This document shows positions 23,786 through 30,459 of a stretch of DNA of 37,744 nt, piece by piece. The DNA is from a virus. Position 1 is the first letter of the stretch, and every line of letters starts with the position of its first letter. A model generated the notes under the pieces. The model did not search any database. It was not told the DNA's origin and worked only from the letters and a program-made list of their open reading frames with translations. The position numbers were made by a program, and so were the translations under genes. Where the stretch lies: positions 1-37,744 of IMG/VR virus record IMGVR_UViG_3300021963_000315; one strand, 5' to 3'.

Positions 23786-23944
23786 ATGGAAGCTCAAAAG
23801 TCTATTTTGGATACGCTTGTTGAAAAAGTTCCTACCGATGTATCAGGAAAGTGGGTCAATAAAGACGAACTTAAACCTTTTGCTATTGCTGTAGCGGATT
23901 ACGTTCTTACAAGAGTAGAAGAATCAAACAATGCCCCTCTTTAA
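23786..23944 (+). CDS. Hypothetical protein (52 aa)
   Basis: Short soluble protein (start MEAQKSILDTLVEKV, then PTDVSGKWVNKDELKPF). The ATG at 23765 would add MWRKREI; the downstream ATG has the more plausible GAGA upstream, so the start is uncertain. Not recognised. Confidence 0.6.
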   Translation: MEAQKSILDTLVEKVPTDVSGKWVNKDELKPFAIAVADYVLTRVEESNNAPL

Positions 23945-23952
23945 GGATAATA

Positions 23953-24585
23953 ATGAGTTATATCATAGGGTCATTGCCGCCTATTAAATGTTTTGTTAAA
24001 CGAGAATTTCTTTATAACTTTGAAAAAGGTCATGGGGAATTAGAACCTGCTATATGGGTCAGTCTTAAAGCCCTCAGGGGGCAGGTATTTCGTATCGAAA
24101 GCCTGTTACCCAATTATGGTGCTCTTTATGATAAACTACCTATTCATGCCTATGTATGGCAAGAGAACTTCAGCGGAACCTTGCCAATAGATACATTACA
24201 GTTGTGGGACTGTATGGGTTATAGTTTTACTATTGTTGAAAAAATAGGTCTTCGTAATTTAGGAGTAAAGTTTTTAGGAAAAGACAAAGAATGGCATTAT
24301 GGTAACTATTTGTTTACTGTAGATTTCTGTGCCGATGGTATGGATGTTGATACAGGTTTTACAGAGGTTGCGGAAGAGCATAAGAGTTTTAACTTTATAA
24401 AATTGGAAAATGGTCAGTTTGCATGCCAACCTAATAACAGATGTTTGTGGTATGATCAGAGTTTAATTTCAGGAGTAACAAAATTTCCTGATTTTAAAGC
24501 CGCCCAGACCTTATACACAGTAGATGGTACCCGTAAGTGGACTTCGGGGGATGATTGGTTTTATTCAATCACAGAAAGACAATAA
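23953..24585 (+). CDS. Conserved phage hypothetical protein (210 aa)
   Basis: Starts MSYIIGSLPPIKCFVKREFL and continues GHGELEPAIWVSLKALRGQVF, LPNYGALYDKLPIHAYVW. The 'LPP.KC.V+.E.L....GHGE..PA.WVS' pattern recurs in T4-like phages, always uncharacterised to my knowledge. Probably globular, mixed alpha/beta. Confidence 0.8.
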   Translation: MSYIIGSLPPIKCFVKREFLYNFEKGHGELEPAIWVSLKALRGQVFRIESLLPNYGALYDKLPIHAYVWQENFSGTLPIDTLQLWDCMGYSFTIVEKIGLRNLGVKFLGKDKEWHYGNYLFTVDFCADGMDVDTGFTEVAEEHKSFNFIKLENGQFACQPNNRCLWYDQSLISGVTKFPDFKAAQTLYTVDGTRKWTSGDDWFYSITERQ

Positions 24586-24587
24586 GT

Positions 24588-24902
24588 ATGGTAAAAATTG
24601 AGAATTGTAAGCAAAAGCCGGCCAAGGGAACTAAAGGTTGCCTTCTGTATACGATGAATGATGAGTATGTGTTCAGGGTATATAAGGAAGATCATACGTT
24701 CATCGACTACGATATCTTACATTGTGATCTAGATGTAACGATTGATAGCGATGATGCAACGTTTTATGAGTTTGAAGACGGGAGAAGTATCCTGGATCAT
24801 AGTTTTGTAATGGAGGGAGAAAGCCATCATACAGATAAAGGATACGAGTTAGGTACGGAGGAAGGCTATAATGAATTCGTTAAAAAGAGGAATAAAATAT
24901 GA
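24588..24902 (+). CDS. Hypothetical protein (104 aa)
   Basis: Start MVKIENCKQKPAKGTKGC chosen after the previous stop. Acidic middle with EYVFRVYKEDHTFIDYDILH. Conserved-looking but not recognised. Ends in an ATGA overlap with a tiny membrane protein. Confidence 0.75.
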   Translation: MVKIENCKQKPAKGTKGCLLYTMNDEYVFRVYKEDHTFIDYDILHCDLDVTIDSDDATFYEFEDGRSILDHSFVMEGESHHTDKGYELGTEEGYNEFVKKRNKI

Positions 24903-24997
24903 TGGAAGCCTTATTGATTATCGCATTCATTATTATTGTAGTAAAGGTATCAATAATAGTATCGCCAAAGTTTAGGCGCTGGGTATATAGTAAATGA
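24899..24997 (+). CDS. Tiny membrane protein (32 aa)
   Basis: MMEALLIIAFIIIVVKVSII followed by a basic end (PKFRRWVYSK): a single membrane helix with a cytoplasmic positive tail. The overlaps on both sides (ATGA) support translation. Confidence 0.6.
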   Translation: MMEALLIIAFIIIVVKVSIIVSPKFRRWVYSK

Positions 24998-25188
24998 AAA
25001 TTGATAGAATTAATAACCGCAATATAGAACTAGATAGGTTAGAAAGAACTAATCATCAGTTTAAAATAGAAGAAGACTATAGAAAGACTATAGAAAAAAA
25101 GAACTTTGATAGGATAATTGCCGAAAGAATACAAAGAAATATTAGATTGGGTTTAGATAAAGGTAGGCATATAGATGTGGACGTTTAA
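24994..25188 (+). CDS. Hypothetical protein (64 aa)
   Basis: Arg/Lys/Asn-rich helical protein (start MKIDRINNRNIELDRLERT), possibly nucleic-acid binding. Coupled to the genes on both sides. Not recognised. Confidence 0.6.
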   Translation: MKIDRINNRNIELDRLERTNHQFKIEEDYRKTIEKKNFDRIIAERIQRNIRLGLDKGRHIDVDV

Positions 25189-25261
25189 TGATTTTATCTT
25201 CATTACCATTATAGTAACGGTGGTAGGAATAGTATTATGGGATATGAGAAAGAATGACTGA
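25175..25261 (+). CDS. Tiny membrane protein (28 aa)
   Basis: MWTFNDFIFITIIVTVVGIV then LWDMRKND: one membrane helix. Overlaps the previous gene by 14 nt and the next by 8 nt. Confidence 0.5.
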   Translation: MWTFNDFIFITIIVTVVGIVLWDMRKND

Positions 25262-25412
25262 TATTATAGAATTTAAAGACCTAGAATCAGAAGATGAATT
25301 CATAAAAAAAGAGCTTGAACTACTCCAAGCCCTTAATCCCATCTTTCTCCGTACAGAAGAGTTACCTGAAGACTTTATCTTTGAGAATCCAGATAGTCTC
25401 TCATCTCATTGA
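25254..25412 (+). CDS. Hypothetical acidic protein (52 aa)
   Basis: Starts MTDIIEFKDLESEDEFIKKE. Its last 38 bases overlap the convergent NUMOD3 gene, so its C-terminus may have been altered by insertion of that gene. Not recognised. Confidence 0.55.
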   Translation: MTDIIEFKDLESEDEFIKKELELLQALNPIFLRTEELPEDFIFENPDSLSSH

Positions 25413-25704
25413 ACTTTCTCTTACCTATCTTATAGCCATCGGGTGCATTATCTCTACGATAAGTCTTATCCGAACGATTTACAATCCATCTGGCACCATC
25501 GATTCTATCATCGTGACCCCTTGAATGCCGTATCCTATCCTTAGAGGCAGTAGAGTGTTTCTTACCTAGATGGTTTGCCTTACCAGACATAGAAGAAGAA
25601 ATCTTAGACTTAGTTTCGGCATCGTGCCTAGAACCGCGATGGGCGGAGGCAATGGCAGCCTTATGGAGACCGGTCATACGATATTCTCTTAGAGTCTTAG
25701 ACAT
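25375..25704 (-). CDS. Second NUMOD3 homing-endonuclease-like protein (109 aa)
   Basis: NUMOD3-type repeat RHDAETKSKISSSMSGKANH then LGKKHSTASKDRI, and a C-terminal RWIVNRSDKTYRRDNAPDGY like the end of the gene at 16932. No nuclease catalytic domain is visible, so it is a remnant, a DNA-binding piece or an atypical nuclease. A perfect late-promoter box stands upstream on the same strand (25858-25865). Confidence 0.7.
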   Translation of the reverse strand: MSKTLREYRMTGLHKAAIASAHRGSRHDAETKSKISSSMSGKANHLGKKHSTASKDRIRHSRGHDDRIDGARWIVNRSDKTYRRDNAPDGYKIGKRKFNEMRDYLDSQR

Positions 25705-25748
25705 TATGGATGGATAAAGGGATTAAAGGATTCTTATTATTTATGTTT

Positions 25749-25799
25749 TATTGACTTAAACTAATACATTAGGAAACGGTCTATTGACTTAAACTAATA
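25749..25799. repeat. 18-nt direct repeats, 33-nt period
   Basis: TATTGACTTAAACTAATA occurs exactly at 25749-25766 and 25782-25799. Related AAACTA(G/A)TTA motifs lie on the other side of the C-free operon. Confidence 0.85.
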
Positions 25800-25857
25800 T
25801 ACTTGTAAGAGAAAGTAGTAAGGTAAACTTACTAATATTTTATTTTAAATTGGTATG

Positions 25858-25865
25858 TATTTATA
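25858..25865 (-). promoter_or_regulatory. T4-type late promoter on the reverse strand
   Basis: The reverse strand reads TATAAATA exactly. It points to the NUMOD3 gene, whose ATG is about 155 nt downstream. T4 homing endonuclease genes are often under late control. Confidence 0.6.
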
Positions 25866-26055
25866 GGTAAGAAAATAGAGAATTTTCAGCCTCTTAAACG
25901 CTTTCTCTAAGACACCCTCCCGTACACCTATACTTTAACAGCCCCCCACTTCTGTATACCTATATGTTAACCTCTCTACAATTTTCAGCCACACCCTATC
26001 AGGGCCCCCATTATAATCTGGGCCCCCACACCTAATCCTCCAAACTCAATTAGAT

Positions 26056-26089
26056 CTTTAAAAACAAAAAAAAGGACCTATCAGGTCCT
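26056..26089 (-). terminator. Rho-independent terminator of the C-free operon
   Basis: Reverse strand: AGGACCTGATAGGTCCT followed by an eight-T run, then GTTTTT. It needs C for its stem and is where C reappears in the transcript. Confidence 0.9.
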
Positions 26090-26114
26090 ATACTACTATC
26101 AACCCCATTTCCAC

Positions 26115-26282
26115 TTAATTATAAAAGTCTTCTTCACCACTTATATAAACCCCATCATTATCATAACTAACTTCAACACTCTCATTACTACCACTTAATC
26201 CCCTACCTCTCTCTACACTAATATTAATATCCAAATCACCATTAACATCTTTCAAAATCTCCAACAATTCACTTACTTTCAT
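26115..26282 (-). CDS. C-free operon gene 4: acidic protein (55 aa)
   Basis: Begins MKVSELLEILKDVNGDLDIN, ends GEEDFYN. AAAGGAG ribosome site 7 nt before the ATG. The coding strand has a single C (26127, third base of a GAC codon), so the protein has no Ala, Pro, His, Gln or Thr. Strongly acidic. Not recognised; last gene before the terminator. Confidence 0.8.
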   Translation of the reverse strand: MKVSELLEILKDVNGDLDINISVERGRGLSGSNESVEVSYDNDGVYISGEEDFYN

Positions 26283-26298
26283 TACTATCTCCTTTAAA

Positions 26299-26505
26299 TT
26301 ATAAACCTAATAACTCTTTTTCATTATCATTTAAATCATAATTTTCTTCAATATAACCTATTAATCCACATCTCTCTTCATCAATATCACCCAAATAATC
26401 ACCATCTAACCCCATACAACCCAATTCATTAATAATCTCATTAATTCTATTATTCAAATTAATCAACTCTTCTTTACTCATTCTATAAAAATTATCTTCA
26501 AACAT
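26299..26505 (-). CDS. C-free operon gene 3: acidic protein (68 aa)
   Basis: No C at all in the coding strand. Helical, acidic (MSKEELINLNNRINEIINEL, then GDYLGDIDEERCGLIGYIEE). AAAGGA ribosome site. The protein lacks Ala, Pro, His, Gln and Thr, because every codon for those needs C. Not recognised. Confidence 0.8.
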   Translation of the reverse strand: MFEDNFYRMSKEELINLNNRINEIINELGCMGLDGDYLGDIDEERCGLIGYIEENYDLNDNEKELLGL

Positions 26506-26516
26506 TATATAATCCT

Positions 26517-26870
26517 TTATTCAACAATATAAAAATAAATTCTACCATCTTCTTCACCTAAACATTCAAAATAACTTTCTACATCATTAACATTATCCTC
26601 TACTTTTCCACTCTCACAAAACTCATCCCAATAATCATTATCAATACTTTCACCATCTTCTTTACACTCTTCTATTAACTCTTCTTTACTACTTAATTCA
26701 AACTCATTATTATCACTTACCTTAATAATATCATCTATCTCACCCCTACAACTAGTAATAAAACAATAAACACCTTCACCTTTATAATCTTCTACACTAT
26801 AATCAAAATTATTAAAATTATCACTAATATCTTTAAAACTACTACCTTTAACAAATTTAATCTTTTTCAT
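26517..26870 (-). CDS. C-free operon gene 2: acidic protein (117 aa)
   Basis: One C in the coding strand (position 26755, an ACT Thr codon in FITSC). Basic start MKKIKFVKG, then strongly acidic: about 33 Asp/Glu against 12 Lys/Arg. Contains EELIEECKEDGESIDNDYWD. AAAAAGGAAATAAA precedes the ATG. The charge would suit a DNA-mimic or inhibitor, but acidity is partly forced by the base composition. Not recognised. Confidence 0.82.
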   Translation of the reverse strand: MKKIKFVKGSSFKDISDNFNNFDYSVEDYKGEGVYCFITSCRGEIDDIIKVSDNNEFELSSKEELIEECKEDGESIDNDYWDEFCESGKVEDNVNDVESYFECLGEEDGRIYFYIVE

Positions 26871-26886
26871 TTTATTTCCTTTTTAA

Positions 26887-27111
26887 TTAACCAATTAATT
26901 CAACAAAACCTAATCTCTTCAATACTTCAATATCTTCTTCTTCATAAAACAAATAATCCTCTACTCCATATCCTTCAAACTCCATTATCTCTTTATAATC
27001 CTTCAATATAACAATCATCTCATTATCACTTAAATTATTCTTTTCAATAATCTCCTTAACACTCAATCCACCTAAACTACAATCTATATCAAAATTATCT
27101 ACATTATACAT
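26887..27111 (-). CDS. C-free operon gene 1: acidic protein (74 aa)
   Basis: First gene of the reverse-strand operon, with a strong AAAAGGAGATAAA ribosome site. No C in the coding strand. Sequence features: VKEIIEKNNLSDNEMIVILK then FEGYGVEDYLFYEEEDIEVL; helical and acidic. Not recognised. A 5' leader of about 96 nt, also C-free, separates it from the candidate promoter. Confidence 0.82.
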   Translation of the reverse strand: MYNVDNFDIDCSLGGLSVKEIIEKNNLSDNEMIVILKDYKEIMEFEGYGVEDYLFYEEEDIEVLKRLGFVELIG

Positions 27112-27213
27112 TTTATCTCCTTTTAAATTTAACTTACTTTTTTCTTTTTCCTTACCCCTATTATAAACTATTTCCCCTTTTTCCCCTAATTTTAAACAAT
27201 ACCCAATTAAATT

Positions 27214-27219
27214 AGTATA
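27214..27219 (-). promoter_or_regulatory. Candidate -10 box of the C-free operon
   Basis: Reverse strand TATACT, with expected start near 27207, about 96 nt before the first gene. No good -35 is visible, so an activator or other sigma may be needed. The C in this box is the last C before the C-free transcript. Confidence 0.5.
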
Positions 27220-27229
27220 GTATTATTCT

Positions 27230-27353
27230 AATATAAACTAGTTAGTAAAATATCTTTTCTTAATATAAACTAATTAACAGAAAAATAATTTAAATTTATT
27301 TTAGTTCAATGAACTAGTTACCCCTCCCCCCTTCCTGCATATAAACTAGTTAC
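27230..27353. repeat. Repeated ATATAAACTA(G/A)TTA motifs
   Basis: AATATAAACTAGTTA at 27230-27244, AATATAAACTAATTA at 27261-27275 and CATATAAACTAGTTAC near 27339-27353. This gene-free region (27112-27465) lies between divergent transcription units and probably holds their control sites. Confidence 0.7.
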
Positions 27354-27413
27354 TTTAACCATCGGTACACGGCCAAGAGACCATCCTGGGAGGAAGGTTG
27401 TTATGCATGTTAC

Positions 27414-27442
27414 TTGACGTTTGGACCGAAAGAGACTATAAT
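27414..27442 (+). promoter_or_regulatory. Sigma70-type early promoter
   Basis: TTGACG (27414-27419), 17 nt, TATAAT (27437-27442). The 20-mer GGACCGAAAGAGACTATAAT ending in the -10 recurs exactly at 27668-27687. Confidence 0.9.
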
Positions 27443-27465
27443 AACTTATGTTTAAAGGAAATCAA

Positions 27466-27630
27466 ATGAAAACCACTATCACCCTCACAGAAAAGCAAGT
27501 CGCTCTTCTCCTTCAGATTCTCGACGAACAAATCTCAGTCGGAAATATCGATCCTTCCGATAAAGATTTAGCCGACGAAGTTCTCGAAATTCTGGAAACA
27601 GCCGAAAACAAAATTACTTCTCTCTATTAA
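27466..27630 (+). CDS. Hypothetical protein (54 aa)
   Basis: ATG 27466 follows AAAGGA, preferred over an ATG at 27448. MKTTITLTEKQVALLLQILD and an acidic helical remainder. Sole gene between two early promoters. Not recognised. Confidence 0.75.
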   Translation: MKTTITLTEKQVALLLQILDEQISVGNIDPSDKDLADEVLEILETAENKITSLY

Positions 27631-27658
27631 TAACCATCCGTAACGTAAGGTTACTAGG

Positions 27659-27687
27659 TTGACGATCGGACCGAAAGAGACTATAAT
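27659..27687 (+). promoter_or_regulatory. Sigma70-type early promoter
   Basis: TTGACG (27659-27664), 17 nt, TATAAT (27682-27687), preceded by CCGTAACGTAAGGTTAC. Spacer and -10 are identical to the previous promoter over 20 nt. Confidence 0.9.
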
Positions 27688-27717
27688 CATTACATGAACA
27701 ACGAAAAAGGAACCAAA

Positions 27718-27960
27718 ATGACAGATTACGCAGAAACTAAAATGTACGGCATGACAGCCGTTCAGATCCGTGCTCAATACATGGAATCTTTGACCGCTAA
27801 AATGTCCGGTCAAGAGATGGTGGTCATGGGCATTCTCAGCGATTGCCAGGAGATGCTTTCAATGGGAGCTGGTCCTCGTGCTGTAGAGCATGTTCGCCAG
27901 CAGATGAATGTTGCAAAGTTCATTCTTTGCGAAATGATGGATAACAAGGAGTCTGTATAA
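27718..27960 (+). CDS. Hypothetical protein (80 aa)
   Basis: ATG 27718 behind AAAGGAACC; an ATG at 27694 is upstream of that site. Met-rich, helical (MTDYAETKMYGMTAVQIRAQ). Coupled to the next gene by a TAATG overlap. Not recognised. Confidence 0.75.
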   Translation: MTDYAETKMYGMTAVQIRAQYMESLTAKMSGQEMVVMGILSDCQEMLSMGAGPRAVEHVRQQMNVAKFILCEMMDNKESV

Positions 27961-28121
27961 TGTCTAAGATGTCTAACCTGCACATGGTGATCACAGATGC
28001 TATTGCATGTGATCTTTCTGAAGACCTCATCATCGATCTGATGGTTGAAGAAGGCCTGCCACGCGAAGCCTGTCCCGAAATCTTGCGTGTTTTTAAACAA
28101 GTGGAGTCTGTAAATGAGTAA
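27960..28121 (+). CDS. Hypothetical protein (53 aa)
   Basis: MSKMSNLHMVITDAIACDLS, then an acidic helical region. Starts within the previous stop and overlaps the next gene by 8 nt. Not recognised. Confidence 0.65.
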   Translation: MSKMSNLHMVITDAIACDLSEDLIIDLMVEEGLPREACPEILRVFKQVESVNE

Positions 28122-28326
28122 TTGGAAATCTTTAGACCAGTCTTACGAGACTATGAGCCAGGCGGAAGCCCTGGATATCGTTCAGCAAGAGGCCGTGTCG
28201 ATGGGCATGGGTCTTCTGGAAGCCCTGACCTGGATGTCTGATAACTACGACGAACTGGATTCAGTTCAGAGGAACGCCTTCAGAACCGCATTCCGTGGAT
28301 TCCAACGCCTTCTGGCGCCGGCGTAA
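28114..28326 (+). CDS. Hypothetical protein (70 aa)
   Basis: Helical, Met/Gln-rich (MSNWKSLDQSYETMSQAEAL). Last gene of the three-gene unit begun by the 27659 promoter. Not recognised. Confidence 0.72.
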   Translation: MSNWKSLDQSYETMSQAEALDIVQQEAVSMGMGLLEALTWMSDNYDELDSVQRNAFRTAFRGFQRLLAPA

Positions 28327-28353
28327 TAACCTTACGTAAAGATCCGGTATTAC

Positions 28354-28382
28354 TTGACTTTTATCCGGATCCAGACTATAAT
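28354..28382 (+). promoter_or_regulatory. Sigma70-type early promoter
   Basis: TTGACT (28354-28359), 17 nt, TATAAT (28377-28382). AATAACCTTACGTAAAG lies upstream, like the other early promoters. Confidence 0.88.
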
Positions 28383-28415
28383 AAGGCATCTTAACACAAA
28401 CACACAAGGAACTAT

Positions 28416-28742
28416 ATGACTAAAGTAACTAACCTCGAGACCGCTGTTTCCATCGTTCGCAATACTCCTGATAAGGCCCTGGCTTTGTCTGAGATCATGA
28501 ACATCTTGGGCGTGTCACGCTCTAACGCCTTCGTATACCATACCAAGGCTTCGAAGATCCTTTTCTCTGCCGATAAGGTCGATGGTGTTATGGCTAAGGT
28601 TTCTCCTCAGTATAAGAAAGTCACCGAGTCCGTTCAAGGTACGTCTAGTACTAAGAAAGCTCAGAAGCTGGCTGAGATTGATGCCTTCTTGGCTAATGCT
28701 CCTACTGCCAAGGGTAACCCCTTTGCCGCGCTTGGTGCCTAA
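28416..28742 (+). CDS. HTH-like DNA-binding protein (108 aa)
   Basis: LSEIMNILGVSRSNAFVYHTKASKI (in part, ILGVSRSNAFVYHTKA) is a helix-turn-helix-like segment near residues 27-45, related in pattern to the C-terminus of the gene at 20019. The C-terminal part is Ala/Lys-rich and ends FAALGA. Probable early regulator or accessory DNA-binding protein; target unknown. Confidence 0.75.
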   Translation: MTKVTNLETAVSIVRNTPDKALALSEIMNILGVSRSNAFVYHTKASKILFSADKVDGVMAKVSPQYKKVTESVQGTSSTKKAQKLAEIDAFLANAPTAKGNPFAALGA

Positions 28743-28769
28743 TAACCGTACAGTTTAGTCAGGTACTGC

Positions 28770-28798
28770 TTGACGTAACGTAAGAAATCGGTTATAAT
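28770..28798 (+). promoter_or_regulatory. Sigma70-type early promoter
   Basis: TTGACG (28770-28775), 17 nt, TATAAT (28793-28798); CGTAACGTAAG is in the spacer, and TAGTCAGGTACT upstream is shared with the promoter at 36544. Confidence 0.9.
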
Positions 28799-28823
28799 TG
28801 GACATCGTTTAAAGGGATATATT

Positions 28824-29714
28824 ATGAATACAGAGATCAAGTTTATCGACGGCAAGTTTGTCGGTTTCGTTAACGGTAAATCCGTTGTTAAGTCTACTTC
28901 TAAGTACTATGTTCAGCGTCAGTTGGACGGTCAGAAGTTGGCTTTTCGTGACGCGCCTGCCCCGGTGGTCTCTGAATTCGGTATCAATCAGCGTTTTAGC
29001 TTTGTTGAGCAGATGGTGGATATGATCGTTCAGAAGACTTTGCCTTCTGCTGTGATTACCGGCGAAGGTGGCCTGGGTAAGTCTTATACGGTTTTGAAGT
29101 CTTTAGAAAAGAACGGTTTTACTAATATTACCGATCTGTCTAACTTCGAAGTTGGTGCTAAGATCAATAAGGCTAAGTCCTATACCGTGGTTAAGGGTTA
29201 CTCGACCGCTAAAGGTCTCTATAGAACGTTGTTTGAGAATAACGGTATGGTCATTGTATTCGATGACTGCGACTCTATTCTTAAGGACGACGTGGCTAAG
29301 AACCTCTTAAAGGGTGCTCTGGACTCTTATTCTAAGCGCTATATCTCCTGGATGGCTGATATGCGTGATGATGATCTGCCTAAGTCCTTTGAGTTTACTG
29401 GCTCTATCGTCTTTGTATCTAATATGGCTTTAGATAAGATCGATCAGGCTATACGTACGCGTTCTTTGGTGGTAGATCTGACGATGACTGAAGAGCAGAA
29501 GGTCGAGCGCATGGAGGTGATAGCTAAGAGCGATGAGTTCTTGCCTGAGATCTCTCCTGTGGCTAAGAGTCATGCGCTTGCCTTCTTAAAGGCTAATGCA
29601 GGTAAGATCCCTAATATGTCTCTCCGGAGTTTGATTGCGGTAACGAAGATTGCTAATACTGGTAATCCTCAGTGGAAAGATCTTGCTAAGTATGTTCTTA
29701 CTCAAGGAAACTAA
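28824..29714 (+). CDS. AAA+ ATPase
   Basis: 296 residues. Walker A GEGGLGKS (80-87), Walker B MVIVFDDCDS (141-150), sensor-1-like IVFVSN and an arginine-finger-like AIRTRS. Single-domain AAA+ ATPase as found in the early regions of T4-like aquatic phages; the fold group resembles MoxR/clamp-loader-like ATPases. Partner and substrate unknown. Single gene behind a strong promoter. Confidence 0.85.
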   Translation: MNTEIKFIDGKFVGFVNGKSVVKSTSKYYVQRQLDGQKLAFRDAPAPVVSEFGINQRFSFVEQMVDMIVQKTLPSAVITGEGGLGKSYTVLKSLEKNGFTNITDLSNFEVGAKINKAKSYTVVKGYSTAKGLYRTLFENNGMVIVFDDCDSILKDDVAKNLLKGALDSYSKRYISWMADMRDDDLPKSFEFTGSIVFVSNMALDKIDQAIRTRSLVVDLTMTEEQKVERMEVIAKSDEFLPEISPVAKSHALAFLKANAGKIPNMSLRSLIAVTKIANTGNPQWKDLAKYVLTQGN

Positions 29715-29715
29715 G

Positions 29716-29811
29716 ATGAATTTTATTAAAGAGATAGGCCAGGCTATGATCATAGCCTTGCTAATCGGCGGTCCCCTTTTCTACTATTTCCTTTTTATGA
29801 TGAAGCCCTGA
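29716..29811 (+). CDS. Tiny membrane protein (31 aa)
   Basis: MNFIKEIGQAMIIALLIGGP followed by LFYYFLFMMKP: one hydrophobic helix. Starts one base after the ATPase stop, ends one base before the next ATG. Confidence 0.6.
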   Translation: MNFIKEIGQAMIIALLIGGPLFYYFLFMMKP

Positions 29812-29812
29812 T

Positions 29813-30040
29813 ATGTCTTATATAAAAGAACTTGTTTGTGAGGCGGCCGAGATGATGTGTCTTGGCTACACCGATCACGAGATTATCCGCATCCTCCGAG
29901 TCCCGGCCAGTCAGGCTAATGATCTGATCATAGCGGCCGAAGACTGGAACTACGAGGTAGACATGAACAATCGTCTAGGTGCAGAGTCGTATACAGAAGA
30001 GATCGTAGATGACATGGCCGCCTTCTATAACGAAGACTAA
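29813..30040 (+). CDS. Hypothetical protein with HTH-like pattern (75 aa)
   Basis: YTDHEIIRILRVPASQANDLI resembles a helix-turn-helix, followed by an acidic tail. Could bind DNA. Not otherwise recognised. Confidence 0.7.
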   Translation: MSYIKELVCEAAEMMCLGYTDHEIIRILRVPASQANDLIIAAEDWNYEVDMNNRLGAESYTEEIVDDMAAFYNED

Positions 30041-30216
30041 AAGCATAAGGGGTATCGGGTAGAATAGCGCTAAGACAGAGCCCGGTTTAAATGGCTACCC
30101 GTATTGGGACCAGCCCCACCTTACAGAAAACAGTAGTAAAAACAGTAGTACTCACTTTTCTAAAAAAAAGTATAGTTACTCTATCAACCAGGTTTCAGGC
30201 ACAGTTACTTATACCT

Positions 30217-30459
30217 ATGTTTAAATTTTTTCGCGCGCAGAAAATCCTGCGGATAGAATTTCCCGCTATAAACTCCCTTCTGAAAAATTTTTGCGCTAGA
30301 ATTCACCTTCTAAAGATTCCCTATATTATAGGATGGATCTGGAAAATTTTCTGGCGTACGTTTTTCATTATCGTATACTCCTTTGTTGGCCTTTTAATGT
30401 TATTCCTTGTTGGAGGTCTCAGTTATGCGGGGTTACTACACCTATGGAAGATGTTATGA
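30217..30459 (+). CDS. Probable basic membrane protein (80 aa)
   Basis: MFKFFRAQKILRIEFPAINS, then two hydrophobic stretches (IIGWIWKIFWRTFFIIVYSF and VGLLMLFLVGGLSYAGLL). The frame is open from an ATG at 30091, but that extension looks non-coding. Its stop overlaps the next ATG as ATGA, which supports translation; no ribosome site is seen. The preceding 30041-30216 holds a GC-rich hairpin segment near 30050-30115 and no clear gene. Confidence 0.4.
   Translation: MFKFFRAQKILRIEFPAINSLLKNFCARIHLLKIPYIIGWIWKIFWRTFFIIVYSFVGLLMLFLVGGLSYAGLLHLWKML

Larger units (their letters stand above)
25705..26055. other. Gene-free, repeat-containing intergenic region
   Basis: About 350 nt between the NUMOD3 gene and the C-free operon's terminator. 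It contains the 18-nt direct repeats at 25749 and 25782, two copies of ATTTTCAGCC (near 25883 and 25981), paired related segments around CACCTATACTTTAACAG and TACCTATATGTTAACC, and two GGGCCCCCA blocks (26000-26031) flanking ATTATAATCT. The + strand becomes G-poor towards the right. I see no gene. Confidence 0.6.
26128..27214. other. G-free + strand (C-free transcript) tract, 1,087 nt
   Basis: Read base by base, the + strand has a single G (26755) in this span while C remains abundant, so AT-richness does not explain it. It covers four reverse-strand genes, their ribosome sites, spacers and 5' leader. The next G residues are at 26127 on the left and at 27215 and 27220 on the right, the latter in or beside a candidate -10 box on the reverse strand. 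Confidence 0.97.

Noticed and set aside
25741-25800. CRISPR array
   Set aside because: Only two exact repeats of 18 nt with a 15-nt gap, and no cas genes.
26128-27214. Diversity-generating retroelement, retron or simple low-complexity DNA as explanation of the G-free strand
   Set aside because: There is no reverse transcriptase or template/variable repeat pair nearby, and the tract contains four ORFs, each with its own ribosome site, rather than a simple repeat.
30091-30216. Longer N-terminus for the membrane protein ending at 30459
   Set aside because: No ribosome site and unlikely composition; start at 30217 is preferred, with low confidence.
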